DNA of 64,000 nucleotides from Mucor racemosus. Lineage: Eukaryota > Mucoromycota > Mucoromycetes > Mucorales > Mucoraceae. The stretch is taken from assembly GCA_027405735.1 (NCBI GenBank), contig JAPEHQ010000002.1, positions 1,302,001-1,366,000 on the forward strand, given 5' to 3'. Under the pieces are notes generated by a model, which was given only the letters and a program-made list of their open reading frames with translations, was not told the DNA's origin and searched no databases. This document shows, one piece after another, positions 37,906 to 49,439 of this stretch (positions are counted from its first letter, which is position 1; every line of letters starts with the position of its first letter). The translations under genes were made by a program, and so were the position numbers.

Positions 37906-38290
37906 CTTTTACAATAGGTTTTACCTTTTCTTCTAATGGCCATTGTGCCCTATACATCTTGTGTTCATGATCCTTTTGTACATGTAATCGCAATGTACTT
38001 CCTGGTAATGTGCAATGTGCCTTTGGATCAATTTGTTTGTTTGCTTCTAATAAAGGATTTACTTCTGCAAATAATCGGTTACGTTCACTTTCAGTACCGA
38101 AAGGTTGATTATTAGGGGTATAAGGATTAGGATCAATACATGGAATTTCATAATTATTATCGTCATCCCAATCCATTGCTAAATTGGAAATAGTGATACC
38201 AAATTGAGTAATCAAATCCATTCCAATTATTACATGTAAACCATTAAATATATCAAATACTTCTAAGTTGACATTGCAAACCCTTGAATT
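37886..38290 (-). CDS. Gypsy protease C-terminal part and protease-RT linker (frame-shifted segment)
   Basis: This short frame carries the C-terminal end of the aspartic protease fold (VIIGMDLI, about 38215-38235) and the linker up to ITSG. It is separated from the Gag/protease frame by a shift near 38270-38290 and from the RT frame by another near 37893-37905. Both have the same sense (each needs a -1 step when read 5' to 3'). Neither site shows a canonical in-frame slippery heptamer, so mutation or sequence error is as likely as programmed shifting. Confidence 0.75.
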   Translation of the reverse strand, partial: NSRVCNVNLEVFDIFNGLHVIIGMDLITQFGITISNLAMDWDDDNNYEIPCIDPNPYTPNNQPFGTESERNRLFAEVNPLLEANKQIDPKAHCTLPGSTLRLHVQKDHEHKMYRAQWPLEEKVKPIVKAQITSG

Positions 38291-40014
38291 ATAAGTTTAA
38301 TTTTCTCATCTGTACAACCCATTCTTTTCACTACATTATCTTTCTGACAAGTTTTAATTATACCAAAATTATTTTTATTATTAACTTCAACTTCTAATTT
38401 AACAGCTAAAGCTGGTGAAATACTACTAAATGATGCGCCTGTATCTAACAAGAAATATGTTTTTACAATGCACTTTTTACTTTCTAAAGTAATTGGTAAA
38501 ATTAGTGAATTATTATTCATTAAATGTTTAGGTGGTTGTGAAAAATCACTATTTTCTAACTTACAATCTTTTTTGTCTTCAATACTAAGAGCAGCAAAAT
38601 GCATCTTGGATTCACTCTCGTCATCTGTATCCATCTCGTCATCGTTGACTTCTACTTCAACTGGTACAATTGCTTTCTTTTGCTTATTTTTGAAAACTTT
38701 CTCTAAATCTTCTGCTTTGCATTCGTGTCCATATTTGTAGTTGGGAACTTTACATCTATTGCAAATCTTTACTGACATTCCAAATCTCTTTTGTGCTTTA
38801 TCTATTCTCTTTTTTACATCTGGAGCTAAAATGCAATCTTCTTCTGAGTGATTTGTTAAGCCAGGATGATACTTGCATTTGATTTGAGATTTTCCTTTAG
38901 ATGACAAGTTGTCGCTGAAATTGCTATGTTTTTTCTTGTCAAAAAACTTCTTTTGTGTACTATGGCGATGACTATTGTTCCCATAATTGTTGTTGCTTCT
39001 ATGATTTAAATAACTTCGAGATATCTCTTTATCCCACTTTTCTTTGAATAATGCTTCATAAGTTCCAACTACCTTTGGAATAATAAAATCGATATTGACT
39101 TCTTGTTTGTCTGTATTCAAATTGAGATAAAATTTGGTAGCTTTTACAAGTTCTTCAGGTAACGCTTTGAACAGATATCTGATTAAGCAATCTTCGTCTT
39201 TAATGTCTGCTGCAACTTTTAATTCTTGGAATTCTTCCATGAAACCTTCAAATGAATCAGTCTTCTTGTAGAGAATTTTCTCTAATTTTTCTCTGGCTTC
39301 TTCCTTTATATCAGCTTGGTTACGACCGTACTTGCTTACAATTGCTATTTTAAAATCAGACCAGGAGGTAAATTCTTTGCTCTCCATACGAGTAGCATAC
39401 CATCTCGCCATACCAGTAGAGAGACGAGCTGGGACCAAACGCTGCCAATTATCGTTCACACTAAGTCTGTGCGCTTCTAAAACTCTTTCAAAATGGTGCA
39501 AACAATCTTCTATGTTCAAAAAAATAGGTTTTCTTCGGTTGAAAACGTGTCCCTTCCATTGGAAACATGGTGTTTCAGCTGGAACCATCGTATTTTCTTG
39601 CGGGAACAATAATGTAAAACTTTTTTGCGCTATTTCAAGCTTTCTGGTAGCAGCACTCAAAGTTCTGGCTTCTATAGACCCTTCTTGTCCAGTTATTCCC
39701 TTCATTGTAGCATGGAATACTTCTAATTTTAGTTGATCAATCACTTTGACCAACTTCAAACGTTCGTCACTGTTGATATTCAACGAAGAACTTCTATCGT
39801 TCTTTTCATCTTCTGATGATGAAAATGAAGACTTGCTCTGCTTGCTGTTAGCAGATGCTTCATCAGAATCAACATCCATAGGAGTTGATTTCTCAGTACC
39901 AGACCCAGACATTTCACCTTCTTGCATGGTTGCCTCATCGATAACCTCGACTTCAATAGGATTGGCATCACTTTCAGGAACAGGAAAAGAGGATCTTGTA
40001 GAATTTCTTGGCAT
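38263..40014 (-). CDS. Gypsy Gag with N-terminal half of the protease
   Basis: 583 codons, starting 32 bp inside the 5' LTR. The N terminus is acidic and Ser-rich. The middle is a capsid-like Gag region (WKGHVFNRR; FLNIEDCLHHFERVL; RLVPARLSTGMARWYATRM), as in retrotransposon Gag domains. Then comes a basic region and a Cys/His-rich segment (CKYHPGLTNHSEEDC and CNRCKVPNYKYGHEC) that may bind nucleic acid. The protease active site LLDTGAS lies near the end. The frame stops in mid-protease at 38263-38265. Confidence 0.88.
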   Translation of the reverse strand: MPRNSTRSSFPVPESDANPIEVEVIDEATMQEGEMSGSGTEKSTPMDVDSDEASANSKQSKSSFSSSEDEKNDRSSSLNINSDERLKLVKVIDQLKLEVFHATMKGITGQEGSIEARTLSAATRKLEIAQKSFTLLFPQENTMVPAETPCFQWKGHVFNRRKPIFLNIEDCLHHFERVLEAHRLSVNDNWQRLVPARLSTGMARWYATRMESKEFTSWSDFKIAIVSKYGRNQADIKEEAREKLEKILYKKTDSFEGFMEEFQELKVAADIKDEDCLIRYLFKALPEELVKATKFYLNLNTDKQEVNIDFIIPKVVGTYEALFKEKWDKEISRSYLNHRSNNNYGNNSHRHSTQKKFFDKKKHSNFSDNLSSKGKSQIKCKYHPGLTNHSEEDCILAPDVKKRIDKAQKRFGMSVKICNRCKVPNYKYGHECKAEDLEKVFKNKQKKAIVPVEVEVNDDEMDTDDESESKMHFAALSIEDKKDCKLENSDFSQPPKHLMNNNSLILPITLESKKCIVKTYFLLDTGASFSSISPALAVKLEVEVNNKNNFGIIKTCQKDNVVKRMGCTDEKIKLIIQGFAMST

Positions 40015-40046
40015 AATAATAAACGATTAAATGAGATTTTAAAAAA

Positions 40047-40356
40047 TGATTTATCGAGACTTTATAAATTAAAATCAACGTAAAAAGTACCGTTTATTAG
40101 AATGAATTAAATATGGGTTTATATAGTTATTGGAATTGTGTGATAAGATCTAATGGACAGGGATCCATTAGATGTGACAATAGATATTATTATTAATGTG
40201 TATGAATATAACATGTTATGTTTCAGTGGTAATATTGCTATAAGTTATGTTTCATTGTTAGTTCCTGGGTGACAGGAACCAGTTACTGGATAGATAAGAT
40301 CTGCTAGATTTGTCGGAGATCTTCTATATATCGAATGTTGTAATTCTGATAGATCA
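40047..40356 (-). repeat. 5' LTR of the gypsy element
   Basis: 310 bp, followed outside by the TSD copy CCATA (40357-40361). The transcription start and promoter of the element should lie in it, reading toward lower coordinates. Confidence 0.95.
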
Positions 40357-40479
40357 CCATAGATCATTACACTGTTATCTGAAATACTTGTAGTATTTAT
40401 TCATATCTATAACCATGTAGAGTGACAGTTTGCTTGGATCAATATTCATAGATATCATATTCAAATTGTTTTAATAAAA

Positions 40480-42165
40480 GTGCGCTGTAAGCTAAAAAGG
40501 TGCACTTTGATAATAATTTTCTCGACATACAGTAGGTCGTGGAAGTTGCCCTTTGATGTCAGTGTGGCGTGTCAAAGATGTGTACCTACTCTCATGTAAC
40601 GTTGGAAGTAGTTATTAGAAGGATTGAAGTTTGTTGGGATGAGGTTTTTGTTTTTATCTTTTACGGTTGTAAAAAGTAGGTTTCAAAAGGTTTTCGAATA
40701 TTTTCGCCCAATATTGAGCCGAATTACGTAAAACCTTCAAAGGCAACGTACCTTCACTCTATAAGGTCATTATTATCTCTCGGAAAATAGGAAGATTAAT
40801 ACCAAAATATACATGTAGTGGTCAAACATTGTTGATCTAAATTGACCTAAATTGATCTGAAATTTATTATAAAAAATTAAGTAGGTAAATTGAGATATTA
40901 ATTTTTTGTGTTCACAAAATAGATCCAACGACCCAACTTAAAGCTATTATTCTGCATTTTTTGTTTCGGCGAAAAATATTAATTTTTCGTCGAGATAATC
41001 AAAATAATAGTTGACATCTAAGCTTACTACATATACCGACTGAGCTCTAATTTTTATTCTGAAAAACTGGACCAAAATCATCCAAAAAACAAAAATGTCT
41101 TATAACTCATGAGCTGCAAAGTAAGTTGAACCAGTAAATTAAATGTTTTTTGTACAGTTTTAAATTCTGCGTTCGTCTAAATAAAATTTAAATAAAATGT
41201 TTCAATTAAATCCTGCGTAAAATGCAATTGAATATTTGGAGGTTTTTTAAAAATGCACATCACTTTTTATAGAATTTTTTTAAATATAAATAATGGAGGT
41301 AATGCGCAAATAAAGTATCTATCTATTGAACCATTACTGAACCTTTTAGCTGCATTTTTTGTAGAGAAAATGATATTTTTGTCAAAAAAATTCAAATTCA
41401 GAATTTAAGATGAGGGTGTACAGGGGAAAAATTGAAGCTAGAAGCGAAGGTATCTCCATGTACACTTTTTTTGAGGATATCTCCACGAAAAATCAATATT
41501 TTTAAAAAAACTAAATTGGATTGGAGAGAGCTCAACAAGGTCAATGACATGAATGTAAAAAAAATGCTGCCCCATTTAACCAATATTTTTTAATTTACTA
41601 CAAAGAGGTCAAAAAAATGAAAAAAAAATAAAAATGCTCAGAATTATTTCATATTTAACTATGTGATAAAGCACTTTAAAAAAAGTAAGTTTTATTATTA
41701 GAAATTGTTATTATAACTTAATTTTTTGTAGAGATATGAAACCTCAAAGTTTTTAATTTTTAGCAGTGAAATACCAGCAAAAATTTGAAATATTGGTACC
41801 AAAAAAGTTATATCAACTACTAGAAATACGATATTTTTAAATACTCAAATTTGCATTAAAGTTGGACATCTCAGGTACATTCGAATATGATTTTTTCTTG
41901 GCGTTATTTAGTAAAACAAAAATCTGAGTAGGACTGAAAAATCAGACCCGGTTTTAAGGAAAAAGCAGCGAATTTTACCTGTTTTTGAGTCTTTCGTGGG
42001 ATACAAAATGAATTTAGGAATAGGTAACATAATGTGGCTAATTAATTCCTATTTTGTAGTATCCAAGTTATGTCCTATAAAGTATTTAGTATGGGAATAC
42101 TCATAAAAAAGAGGGCACGCTCCTGTTTTGAAGTCTAGCACCTTTTGAGAATCAACTTTTTGACG
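40480..42165 (-). repeat. Repeat family R2, copy b (inverted)
   Basis: Reverse-complement match to copies a and c over nearly the full unit, but the most diverged. Shared landmarks on the plus strand are ACATCTCAGGTACATT, GCAGTGAAATACC, AACTCATGAGCTGCA and the end TAATAAAAGTGCGCTGTAAGC, equivalent to the copy c end GCACTTTATTAG. It lies between the gypsy element and the TMEM234-like gene, about 150 bp upstream of that gene's start codon. Confidence 0.7.
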
Positions 42166-42315
42166 ACCATACTAACCACTACTTTTTATGAATGTCTTTT
42201 TTTCATCATCGGAGCATAAATAACGGCCATCATCATCATAAAAAGCCAAAGCAGAAATTACAGGCCAATATTGTGCATCTTTCTTTTTGATTTTGCTATT
42301 TTCAAAACATAAGAA

Positions 42316-43004
42316 ATGCTATCAGACTCAATTCGTAAATACGTATTGCAATTATTTCTGTTTTTGAGTTTATTAACCAACATTTTATAGGGCAATTAAT
42401 TGGATTTATATTAGGTATAGGATAGTTTTGATAAAATATATGCAGGAAAATCTTATTAATATCTTGACTATATAGTGGCTATATGTTGGGGATCAACTAA
42501 TCCTTTAATAAAGGCTGGAAGTGCTGGTTTAGACAAAGTATCCGAGAAATACCCAGAGGGCGGATTGAAGAAGTGGTTAGCAGAATTAAAATACCTTTTT
42601 ACAAAGTGGCAGGTATGTACCTGAATGGTAATGCTGATTATTGATGGATAATTTATACGATGAATGTTTAGTATGTTTTACCTTTGGCGCTTAATTTAAG
42701 TGGGTCTGTCGTATATTATTATACGTTAGGAAAGTCAGGTATATAATATGGTTGAATAATGTTGAAAATAAATTACTGACAATTACAAAATAGACATGTC
42801 ACTTGCAGTGCCTATTACAAATTCATTGACATTTATATTTTCATTATTGACTGGTCTCTGTTTAGGAGAGAAGATTGGTGGAAAAGGTAATGCATATTTT
42901 ACAATTGGTTATAATATACGTTAAATTAATTACATTTTTCAAAAGATGCTTGGTTAGGTATGGGATTAGTGGTAGTTGGTGTAGCTATCTGTGTCAGTGG
43001 ATAA
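42316..43004 (+). CDS. TMEM234-like multipass membrane protein
   Basis: Six exons: 42316-42334, 42391-42414, 42476-42612, 42672-42738, 42794-42886, 42946-43004. They give 132 aa with all phases matching. Four hydrophobic segments are visible: [52 protein letters not shown]; and [17 protein letters not shown]. The order [17 protein letters not shown], then NLSGSVVYY, then [26 protein letters not shown], parallels TMEM234 (DUF/EamA-like small drug-resistance-type fold), whose molecular role is poorly known. Exons 1 and 2 are only 19 and 24 nt, and the 56-nt intron between them was placed by frame and homology. The gene lies 67 bp upstream of the methyltransferase ATG on the same strand. Confidence 0.8.
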
Positions 43005-43071
43005 AATAAATAATTGATGAACAAACAACGCGTTTCTTGAAAACTTTTATATTTTTTCTTTTTTATTTCTA

Positions 43072-44413
43072 ATGAGTATAACAGACGAAGAATTTCGAAC
43101 TAAATTAGAAAAACATTTCTCATTATACCGTATTAATTTACGTTCACCATTAGCGTCCCGAGTGGCTCCTAATCATTGGTATCGAGTTGATTTGTTACTA
43201 GTAAATGAACTGGGTTTATTTAGACGAGCAGACATTGAGCCTGATGGTCAAGTAATTCTTACGTGCGACCTGTATACACCAAATGCAGATGAAGGAATTA
43301 CTCCCTTTTCATGCGTAGATCCTGATTGGGAATTAGACATTCGTCCTACTCGTACATTCACTGAGGGTCAACTTTCAAAAGGAATAATGCCTGTACCTGG
43401 TTTTGCCAGTTCAGGAAAAGGCGCATTTGAATATCGCATTAGATCAAAGCATGCCAATACAACAACAACAACAACAACAAAGTTTCTGCACATGCGTCCT
43501 ACTCAATTGGTCAATTTCCCTAAAGTAAAGAAATCAGAATTCAATTTAGAAACAATTTTACCACTCGTTATTGGACCTATTGAGATTATACCCACTTTGA
43601 ATCCTACATTTGACACATCATTGCCTTTAGAACTATGGCAAAATTCAGCTGCTATGGAGATGGTTTATGATGGTTATCGTGTATTTTCCACATCTCAAAA
43701 TCCACCTGTCAATATTGCTATTCATGAAATGTGGGATTCGGGTATTCCGGGCAAGATTTGGGATTCGGCGCTTGTGATGCTTGATGTTATTAAAAAAATG
43801 ATTGCTATTCACCCCGAGTATATTGACCAGAAGCATACTCTAGATCTAAGTGCTGGGTAAGTAATTGCATTTGATGATCAATTTGATTTCATTTATCAAA
43901 TTATTTATATTTAGTACTGGACTGTTAGGTTTGTATATAGCAAGTATGATTGTATCACCTAATTCAACCCTCAAGCAAGGCAAAATCACTATCACTGAAC
44001 TAGACGAGGCCGTAGATCTAATTGATAAGAATATTGTGATCAATGAATTTTTATCAAAGAATTCGCAGGTGAAATTGCAAACAAAAAATTTGTTATGGGG
44101 TAATACGGATCAGGCCGAAGCATGTGGAAAAGCTGATTTGATTATCGCATCTGATGTGTTGTATGAGGCTCAGTTTTTTGAGGATCTCGTCAAGGCTTTT
44201 GTAGATCTCAGTACTAAAAACACTCGTATTTATATCGGTTATAAGCGTCGTGGATTTGATGAAGCTGAAGAACGTAGATTTTGGTCCTTATGTGGAGCGC
44301 ATTTCAATGTAAAGTTACTTGAATATCAAGGCCAAGAAGATGAAGATGATGGTTTAGTGCCTCAAATGACTGTAGAAACTGGTGTTCAACTATATCGTTT
44401 AACTCTTTTATAA
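43072..44413 (+). CDS. Protein methyltransferase of the METTL21/METTL22 type (methyltransferase family 16)
   Basis: Two exons, 43072-43856 and 43915-44413, giving 427 aa. The C-terminal half has the Rossmann-type SAM fold: motif I is HTLDLSAGTGLLGLYIA (split by the intron inside the Gly-rich loop). Then ITITELDEAVDLID is the acidic-loop region, and LIIASDVLYEAQFFEDLVKA is the post-II motif with the family's D.(L/V)Y signature. The segment LELWQNSAAMEMVYDG and IHEMWDSGIPGKIWDSALVM matches the pre-motif helices of lysine methyltransferases that modify chaperones and translation factors. The N-terminal 200 residues are an extension as in METTL22-like proteins. A short poly-Thr run (ACA repeats near 43458-43480) occurs inside it. 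The substrate is not predictable. Confidence 0.8.
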
Positions 44414-44555
44414 ATCCTCCCCTCTCCCCCTTTTATGTGTTTTCAAAAATGATTGAAAACATCCCTCACTCCTTTTTTTACTATCATGTATTAAATAATA
44501 AATATCATCTTTTTTCTGTTAAATAGAAATTGACATTTACTAGCTTTCATTTCAA

Positions 44556-46262
44556 ATGTTTTATATAAAAGGTGAATCTTTTTTATTGTCCTTTTCAAAA
44601 CAACCTTTGTTGCCTATTGAAGAGGAAGAGGAGGGTCAAGCTTTAAAATATCCGGATCAAGCTAGACAAGACCTTTCATCTACAGTTATTCATTATTTTT
44701 GGGGCTGCTTTGATATGCTTCCCACCTTTTTATTTGCGGCATCTTCCATGTCGATTATTGCCTACATGTACTCTGTGTTGCTTATACCAACTGTCATGAC
44801 GGCCACTATTGCAAACCTTAGAAATGATACATCGGGGAATAGCATAGTATTCAATGGAACAGCTGAAGTCCCTCTAGACATTGGGTGTCCGTTTCTAAAC
44901 CCTCGATCTTCACCAGCTCAAAACGTTCATGATTTGAGACCTGATGATTTCCGTATTGTATTTGGATTAGGTGATAGGTAATTTAAAGATATTATAAATT
45001 GCATTCTTAAGTTATTAATGTTATTTACAAGTGTAATGGCTGGTTTTGCAGCAAAAGGCGTCCAGGACAATAACTTTTTCAATATCAAGAATCTATATGA
45101 AAATAGAGGCGTTTCTTTTGCAATGGGTGGTGTAAGTTATAGCGATTTTTATTTGGTTTCTTCTTTTAACCTCATTCAACAGGATCCCAATGTTGTTACT
45201 GTACCAAATATCATGAACTATTACTCTTATAATTTGGTTGGTTCTTCAGTTGGAGATCACATCATTAGCATTTGCTTTGGTAAGTTGTATAGTAACAATG
45301 AATAAATATTATCTAATATAAGATACTATACAAGGTAACCAAATTTGTCCTGATGGCCAATATAGACCAAAAATAGACGTATTAAATGCTGCACAATCTG
45401 GCGCCAGAAGTTTAAATTTGAATCACCAAATTGATTATTTGCTAGATTATTTAGATAATATTTACGAATCAGGTGCTGTAAAACCTACTGATTGGAAACT
45501 ACTCACTGTATTCATTGGTTCCAATGACATTTGTCATTCTTGCACTGAAGTAACTTCTCTTCCACCGGCATTCAGTGTCAATGTACTATCTGCAATTGAA
45601 AGAATTAGAACCAGTGTGTCAAGCGTTTTGGTTCAAATAGGTAAGCTTTATAAATAGAATAACTGAAATCAAAGACTAATCACATGTTGTATAGTCGGCA
45701 TGATGCGAGTACAAGATATTGTCGTGAACACTGCCAACTTTACAGACTATTGTCAACCAATCAGAGGAAGCAACTTTATTGGCCATGATCATGAATGCGA
45801 ATGCTCTCATAGTACGTATAATCGTACCATTATGAGCGAATTATTTCCTCAGTATAATCAAGCATTAGAAGGAGTTGCGCAACATTTCCAAAGCAGTGTT
45901 TTTGAAGCTGATCAACAATTTGCTGTTGTGTATCAGCCATTGTTGGTTGATATTTTCACCTTTCCAATAGAAGCAATCAGGTACCCACACAATAAAAATC
46001 GCAAGATCAATTGACTAACTTGCTATTCATTTCACAAATGCATAGTAATATTGATTGCTTTCACCCTTCTACTTTGGCTCATAAATGGTTATCCAAAATG
46101 CTATGGTATAAAGATATGCTTATCAGATTGATTGAATAACTAACCTGCTTATATAGGAAAATGATGTTTATGGATCCTGCTCAGAAGCAAGAGATTCTTA
46201 AATTTGATGCAAACGTACCTATTTTTTGTCCTACTGATAATGATCGGATTACAACTCTATAA
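44556..46262 (+). CDS. GDSL/SGNH lipase, phospholipase B1-like, membrane-anchored
   Basis: Seven exons: 44556-44977, 45032-45131, 45183-45279, 45335-45640, 45695-45980, 46046-46105, 46157-46262. They give 458 aa with consistent phases. Enzymes of this family hydrolyse acyl chains from phospholipids or lysophospholipids. The N terminus is cytosolic and acidic, followed by a hydrophobic segment at about 57-80 (TFLFAASSMSIIAYMYSVLL), a likely signal anchor, so the catalytic part would be lumenal or extracellular. SGNH blocks are present: GLGDSVMAGFAAKG (nucleophile Ser at the exon 1-2 junction), GGDPNV (Gly block), FIGSNDIC (Asn block), and IDCFHPS (catalytic Asp and His, exon 6). Several Cys and Asn-X-Ser/Thr sites fit secretion. 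All catalytic residues are present. Confidence 0.87.
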
Positions 46263-46872
46263 TATAGTTGTAGATTACAAAAAACCAAACAATAAATTAC
46301 AAACTTCATTTCAAGAGATGTTTTTACGTCTTCATATTTAATATTATGTAGTTAGCGAATGCCCATAAATTTACTGTAGAAATGTAATAGTTGTATTTGA
46401 TAAATTACAGTGCAGCTTCACATAGGTAATTCATACTTTATGTTGTATGAGGCATTTGAAAAAATTTCTTGAAATCAAATGATTGCAACAACTCTGCGGC
46501 CCATAAAATTCAATCTATTGTATTTAAGATTTATTTGGAGGTATAACACCAGAATAAACTGTTATGAAAGCCTGTATAGCTTTTCAAGATAATATATCCT
46601 ATAGTAGAACTTTTTATTCCAGTATTTATTTAAGATATTGATTAATACCGATAGATGTTAAATGCCATACTCTAGTTTACAGCAGTAATTGAGACGCAGT
46701 ATTTTTGTGATCCGATAAATTAGATGCGCAAAACTCACTACATCAAAAATGTTTATTACAGTACTTTCAAGATCCTGTTTATTACAAGATTTTGAAAATT
46801 CCTCATTAGCTATATCAATTCAAAAAATAAGCATGCTTTTCGCTTGTCTTCTTCACTCAATTATATACAAAA
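46263..46872. other. Intergenic region after the lipase gene
   Basis: The lipase 3' UTR probably occupies the first part; otherwise nothing is recognised. Confidence 0.4.
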
Positions 46873-48741
46873 ATGACTTGAGATAAGCTTCATTTCGAAT
46901 TACAACGAATCATCTTTAATTATATTTCTGATCATCGTACTAAAAAAGAATGTCAAATTGTCTGTAAAAATTGAGGAGATCAGCACAATAAAATCTTTAT
47001 AGGCAAATTTACTTGGGAAAAAATGCAATAAAAATTTTAAACACTATAGAAAAAGCGGCCCCTCAGTGCGGTATTCTTGTGAAAAACATTACATTTAGAG
47101 ATAACTTTAATCAATTATTAAATGTGCTTGCCTCCATAACGAAACCTTGCTTACAAGTCGAAGAAGTACATACGCTAAAATCAACCAAAGAAAAATTACT
47201 GTGGCTATTTCTTATTTCAGACGAATTTCGCCCTGCACATTTACAACTGATTACAACAAGTAAACAAAATTTTAGAACAAAACTCACACCCACATTGTAT
47301 TATCAATTTTCTGACAAGTTTAAAGATACTCTGGATACGCTTGAATTAAATTTGCACAGGTTCAATGACCCGAGATATTCAATTTGAATATCATTTTTTG
47401 TCAAGGACATTCAAATGTTTCAAATCTTTAAAGGAATCATATTTTGTAAATTGTGTAATCGTCTCAATCCAAGGTTAGATAATTTATTTAATAATTGTCA
47501 TCCTTAAGTCAAATTCAGTCTCTCAGTTGAACGTTTATGTTTGTCCCATTGTAACTCAAACATACATAATAATATCAAACGTATTGCACATATCTAAAAT
47601 ATGATAATTGAAAATGCAAACTTCAGCCCGATCTCACTCGGTTACTTTTCACTCAAATTCAAAGAATTAGAACATTTATATATCCGTCTCATTAATGCAC
47701 CAACTAATACAGTAGAGAGGTGATGGAAGCCGTTTATAAAATTCTTCGGAATAACCAAGCGAAACAATGTTTGCATGAGATTTTCAATTATTATGGCGTT
47801 AACCATTCAATTGGAAGTTTTTCTTAATACCTTAACACAGATTTTGAATCAACACCTTACCAAAACTGTATATGTATCTGTGGATTTTCTTTTTTGGGGC
47901 AAAGGCAAACTTATTTTTGAAATTAATCAATGAAAGTGTCATATTTCGCTGAGACGTAATGAAAGCAGATTGTTGAGGCGGATCCTCCAATGCTTATGCA
48001 GACACTGTTCATCTAATGAAATCTCTTTTGAATTTAAAGGCAGTTATCAGGTAAGTGTACTTGATCAAGCATTTCGTCATATTCCTCCATTAAATACACG
48101 CCAACATTACAGTAAATTCTTGAAGATTCGCTGGGAAGCAGTTTTAGGAGCTATCAATACCATTGAATCAGAATTAACATCAAATATCACTTTTAAAGGA
48201 ATAATATTTCATGGAGATCCTTCTTTCTTCTTTACACATTTAAATCAAAGCTCAAAGGGATCCTTGGATAAAGCACCCTTTAATGGATTTGCATTAGATT
48301 ATGGTGCTTTACAAAAAAAAAAATACGAAAAAGAACACCAGAATTTATTCGTATGTTGGTGTTTGATAAATGCCATGTTGTTAGCAAAGAGCCACGCGCA
48401 CTCAAAATTTTTATTCCAGCAACATGTATGCATTCTTTGCAATTAAACAATGTCTTGTTCTTGAGAATTACAATATATATTTTTATACTACAAAATGTAC
48501 CAAAAAATGAATATTTCACCCTGAAAATAGAAACTGATTAAATACACATTACAGTTACTACCAAATGAAGTAAGGTCGTATTAAACAATTGGGTGTACAA
48601 ACTAAAGAAGACGGTAGCGATAGCTGTTTTATTTGGGTAAAATATCAAGGATTGGAAAAACTTAAAATGATCTCTAAAAATGGATTTGCAATAAGTTGGA
48701 GAAATGCAAAGTTACATATCAAAACATCGAAGAAGCCGTAA
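46873..48741 (+). pseudogene. Decayed F-box/LRR-type protein gene
   Basis: The reading begins ATG ACT TGA, so the third codon is already a stop. It continues in frame as FELQRIIFNYISDHRTKKEC then QIVCKN, typical of an F-box at the start of Mucoromycete F-box proteins. A second frame gives GKNAIKILNTIEKAAPQCGI and LRR-like DTLDTLELNLHRF (47013-47387). Later pieces in other frames (47640-47960, 47970-48446 and 48590-48740, ending NGFAISWRNAKLHIKTSKK) look like the rest of the same protein. Several stops and frameshifts make a pseudogene more likely than a multi-intron gene. Confidence 0.65.
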
Positions 48742-49439
48742 GCTCATGAATTCTTTTAATATTTAGTGATTGTTAATTATAATAAGTTTATAAAGCTTTC
48801 CACTTAAATTTCACACTTAAATACTAAATACAATAAATACAATGAAATCTATCAGCTTAAAGTAAAAAAGAAATTGTGATGTATTCAGCTTTTTTTTTGT
48901 TGTTGTAATAATATATGCACAATTTATAATTAATATACATGCATCAAGGGCCCCATAATGGAACATAATGATTCAAGTATATTAGCACATTTGAATTTTG
49001 ATTTGAAAAGTGTACAACAGACATTGTAATCGGTTGAATTCTTATATTTTTGATATTAAAGCTTCTACTTATTCCGAGTAGCAGTACTTTGGTAAAAAGT
49101 TGTGTCTGTTATAAAATTCCATAAATAAATTGCATGCAGATGGCATGAAATGAACAGGCTGTTGTAAATACCAGAGTAGTCTTTATTACTATGATGTACT
49201 GAGGACTAAGTCTTTAAAAGCATCATTTAATAATGAAAAATATTTTTTTTTAGATATTTTTTTTATAATAGAACCTAAACAATTGCACTTCATAACCCTT
49301 GATTACTTCTATTTCTAATTAATCAATAAAAAAAATATAAAAGATCGTGTCTAGTCTTGCTACACTCTATAAATTAACAAACTATTGACGCTCTGATACA
49401 TTTAAAACTGTTACACTCCATAAGTTAAAATAGATTTTC
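48742..49439. other. AT-rich intergenic DNA
   Basis: No gene or clear repeat seen between the F-box pseudogene and R2 copy c. Confidence 0.4.

Larger units (their letters stand above)
34348..40356 (-). mobile_element. Complete Ty3/gypsy chromodomain LTR retrotransposon
   Basis: LTRs of 310 bp lie at 34348-34657 and 40047-40356 and differ at one position in a by-eye alignment (C/T near 34636). The target-site duplication CCATA is at 34343-34347 and 40357-40361. In the transcribed (minus) orientation each LTR runs from TGATCTATC to GATAAATCA. Gag-pol is read right to left: Gag, protease, reverse transcriptase, RNase H, integrase, chromodomain. A short G-rich tract (GAGGGGTAA on the minus strand) directly precedes the 3' LTR and could be the polypurine tract. 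No classical tRNA primer site starting TGG follows the 5' LTR, and only 32 bp separate that LTR from the Gag start codon. LTR near-identity indicates a recent insertion. Confidence 0.95.

Noticed and set aside
38270..38290. Programmed -1 frameshift in the gypsy protease
   Set aside because: A GGGTTTG heptamer is present but is not in the zero-frame phase that canonical slippage needs, and no downstream structure was demonstrated.
42178..42310. Open minus-strand stretch reading DAQYWPVISALAFYDDDGRY just upstream of the TMEM234-like gene
   Set aside because: Only about 40 codons, no start or partner exon, and it overlaps the promoter of a better supported gene. Possibly a captured fragment but not callable.
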